In this document: positions 62,265 through 63,631 of the stretch, piece after piece
Layout: every line of letters starts with the position of its first letter
Position numbering within the stretch: position 1 is the stretch's first letter
Assembly (NCBI GenBank): GCA_027449865.1
Contig: DAIDKV010000134.1
Location: 1-63,631 of the forward strand
DNA length: 63,631 nucleotides
DNA from: Planctomycetales bacterium
GTDB lineage: Bacteria; Planctomycetota; Planctomycetia; Isosphaerales; Isosphaeraceae
Reading direction: 5' to 3'
Position numbers and translations under genes: made by a program
Notes under the pieces: model-generated
What the model saw: the letters and a program-made list of their open reading frames with translations, nothing else
What the model was told of the DNA's origin: nothing
Databases searched by the model: none

Positions 62265-62850
62265 CCTTCACGGTCGCTTTCCCCTCGCCGAGAATGGAAG
62301 TCCTCGAAGCGCACGCTCATCGGCGCTGGGCAGCCGATGAGCGCGTAAAGTCCGAAATTGAGTGTCGCGGGATAGGAAGGTTCCATCGGTTCGAGGCGCG
62401 ACCACGTCTTCCCATCACGGCTCGTGTACCCGAGGAGTCGATTGTACCTGCGATCGTCGCCCTGGCAACGCCCGTCTTGCCGGCTTTCCCCACCAGAAAG
62501 CCCGTGCCGGTGACCGATTGCCTTTCCTCGTCGGGCAGGATAACCCGGAGGAAGACCGTTGCCTGCTAGACCCGCTCCACCGCTTCGGCATGGATGGCAT
62601 CCTGGGCACGGACGCTGGCGGTCGTCGACAACCAGGCGAGAGTCATCGACGTCCAGAACAGGCGGATGGAGCCACTCCGCGCGAGCCGAGGATCCGGAAT
62701 CCGGCGGCCCTGGCGAGGGCCGCCGAAACGATTCGGACCGTACTCTAGCAGTCGCGTACGGCGAAGTCCAGCATCAGATATCCGGTTTGGTGGCGAAGGA
62801 GCCGCGATTGGACGAGAAGCGGCGGGACAGCGGGGCGTCCTTCGGTCCGA
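62265..62850. other. 586-bp gap after rlmN
   Basis: No gene recognised. It contains the hairpin at 62702-62725. The short frames look like noise. Confidence 0.5.
62702..62725. terminator. Perfect 10-bp GC hairpin
   Basis: CGGCGGCCCT (62702-62711) and AGGGCCGCCG (62716-62725), loop GGCG. It lies downstream of the minus-strand gene at 62851. Little T follows. Confidence 0.45.
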
Positions 62851-63240
62851 TCAGACCTGTCGGGAATGGGTCCGTCGCTGGAGTTCCAGCCGAAGGGCCT
62901 GGAGGAATTCCAGGATGGGTCCGCGATAGGGACGGAGCGAGGGCTGATCCTCGCACCAGCTTTCGGCGTGGGCGAGCGGTTCGTAGACGCGGCGTCCTCG
63001 GCGACTCGTCCGTTCGACGACCCCTCGGTCTACCAGGAAGAGCAGTACGGCGGCTCGCTGGTGCAGCGGTGATCGCGACCAGAAGTCAGAGCGACACAGA
63101 TCATTCTCGAGGTGCAGCCCGGCGTATCGAGCGGCCTCTTCGAGCAGGGCGTTCCGGTGCTCGTCGTTACGATGAGCGGCGTAGTGAGCCAGCCGCCCGG
63201 TCCAGTCGCGAGCCAGTTGATTGACGAATGAGGCGGACAC
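62851..63240 (-). CDS. Hypothetical protein with a winged-helix-like end
   Basis: About 129 residues from a GTG at 63240 (GAGAGG upstream), though the frame stays open to 63519. SASFVNQLARDWTGRLAHYA, LLEEAARYAGLHLENDLCRS, and LHQRAAVLLFLVDRGVVERT with SRRGRRVYEPL, a winged-helix-type end. No family recognised. Confidence 0.5.
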   Translation of the reverse strand: MSASFVNQLARDWTGRLAHYAAHRNDEHRNALLEEAARYAGLHLENDLCRSDFWSRSPLHQRAAVLLFLVDRGVVERTSRRGRRVYEPLAHAESWCEDQPSLRPYRGPILEFLQALRLELQRRTHSRQV

Positions 63241-63631
63241 GTACGGGGGGTTCCTCTCGGGACGTCGGGATCGATGGAACGGGCCGGCCCTCAAGACCGT
63301 TGTCGGGCCCTGGGCTCGGATGGGACGGGGCCAGCGAAGGGAGAGGGAAGCCCATTCGCTTCCCCCTGGGCCAGCCCCCGGATCTCTCCTACCAGAATTC
63401 CTAGGCCATTCGTGACGCCACGGCAAGTGGCTCGTCCCGGAATCGACGTTTTCCGCCGGGAGAGCCAACCAGGTTTTCCTCGCAGGAATGAGGCCGTTCA
63501 CCTCGGGCACGCCGATCAAATCCTTTGACAGTCGGTTCCACTTCGACTATGTTCGGCTATTGCGCCAGGGACGGCGGCGACCGAGGGTAGGGGAGGTGCG
63601 CGACGGGTGGTCCGTGGCCCTGGACCGGGCC
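63241..63631. other. Right edge of the window
   Basis: Contains the likely promoter at 63525-63553. The minus frame from 62851 continues to 63519 but is Arg/Pro-rich. Nothing else. Confidence 0.4.
63525..63553 (+). promoter_or_regulatory. Strong sigma70-like promoter reading out of the window
   Basis: TTGACA (63525-63530), 17 bp, TATGTT (63548-63553). The -35 is a consensus match. The gene it serves is outside the window on the right. Confidence 0.6.

Noticed and set aside
1-63631. CRISPR arrays, tRNA or rRNA genes
   Set aside because: I looked for regularly spaced repeats and tRNA arms and found none apart from the tmRNA T arm and acceptor. Short tRNAs could still be missed without a search program.

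Overview
The window joins two kinds of DNA. From about 35.37 kb to the right end is a chromosomal backbone of housekeeping genes: ssrA (tmRNA), smpB, folK, two LL-DapL/AlaC-like aminotransferases, a YebC-family regulator, rpmB, rpmF, proC, an HtrA protease, a PIN-TRAM protein, a HIT hydrolase, fusA and an RlmN-like methyltransferase. High G+C, the giant opposite-strand open frames, the family content and the loose operons suggest a planctomycete, probably of the Isosphaeraceae type. That is an inference from protein flavour; no rRNA is present to test it.

From base 1 to about 35.37 kb is accessory DNA that ends exactly at the 3' end of ssrA. An AlpA-like excisionase gene and a tyrosine integrase gene lie directly against that end, so this is very probably one end of an integrative element that uses ssrA as its attachment site. 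I did not find the second copy of the ssrA 3' end, so the other end should lie left of base 1. The element carries a MobF (TrwC/TraI-like) relaxase (8.66-11.3 kb) and a ParB protein plus a TraD/VirD4-like coupling protein (27.2-29.6 kb). No VirB4 or other type IV secretion gene is visible, so it is either a mobilizable element or a conjugative one whose secretion genes lie outside.

Cargo: a copper/silver export block (outer membrane protein, Cys-rich periplasmic protein, CusC-like, cupredoxin, CusB, CusA; 0.7-8.5 kb); an arsR-arsC-acr3 operon (15.6-17.6 kb); a CsoR/RcnR-family repressor with a NicO/RcnA-type exporter that is split by a C9 homopolymer frameshift (21.1-22.5 kb); a vapB-vapC-integrase operon on the minus strand (19.3-20.9 kb); a PagL-like lipid A deacylase and a second outer membrane protein; a WGR-domain protein; and an IS4-like insertion sequence (24122-25311) with a perfect 10-bp target duplication inside a HEAT-repeat-like reading frame.

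The least explained part is 27.2-33.8 kb. ParB, the coupling protein, a polytopic membrane protein, a Gly-rich membrane protein, a secreted protein with a repeated R-H/Y-G-D motif, and several small soluble proteins are packed on one strand, partly with ATGA overlaps, up to the excisionase and integrase. I see this as the best candidate for an undescribed transfer or maintenance module. A 622-residue protein with an HEYRH zinc-protease-like motif, encoded opposite the relaxase block, is the second candidate.
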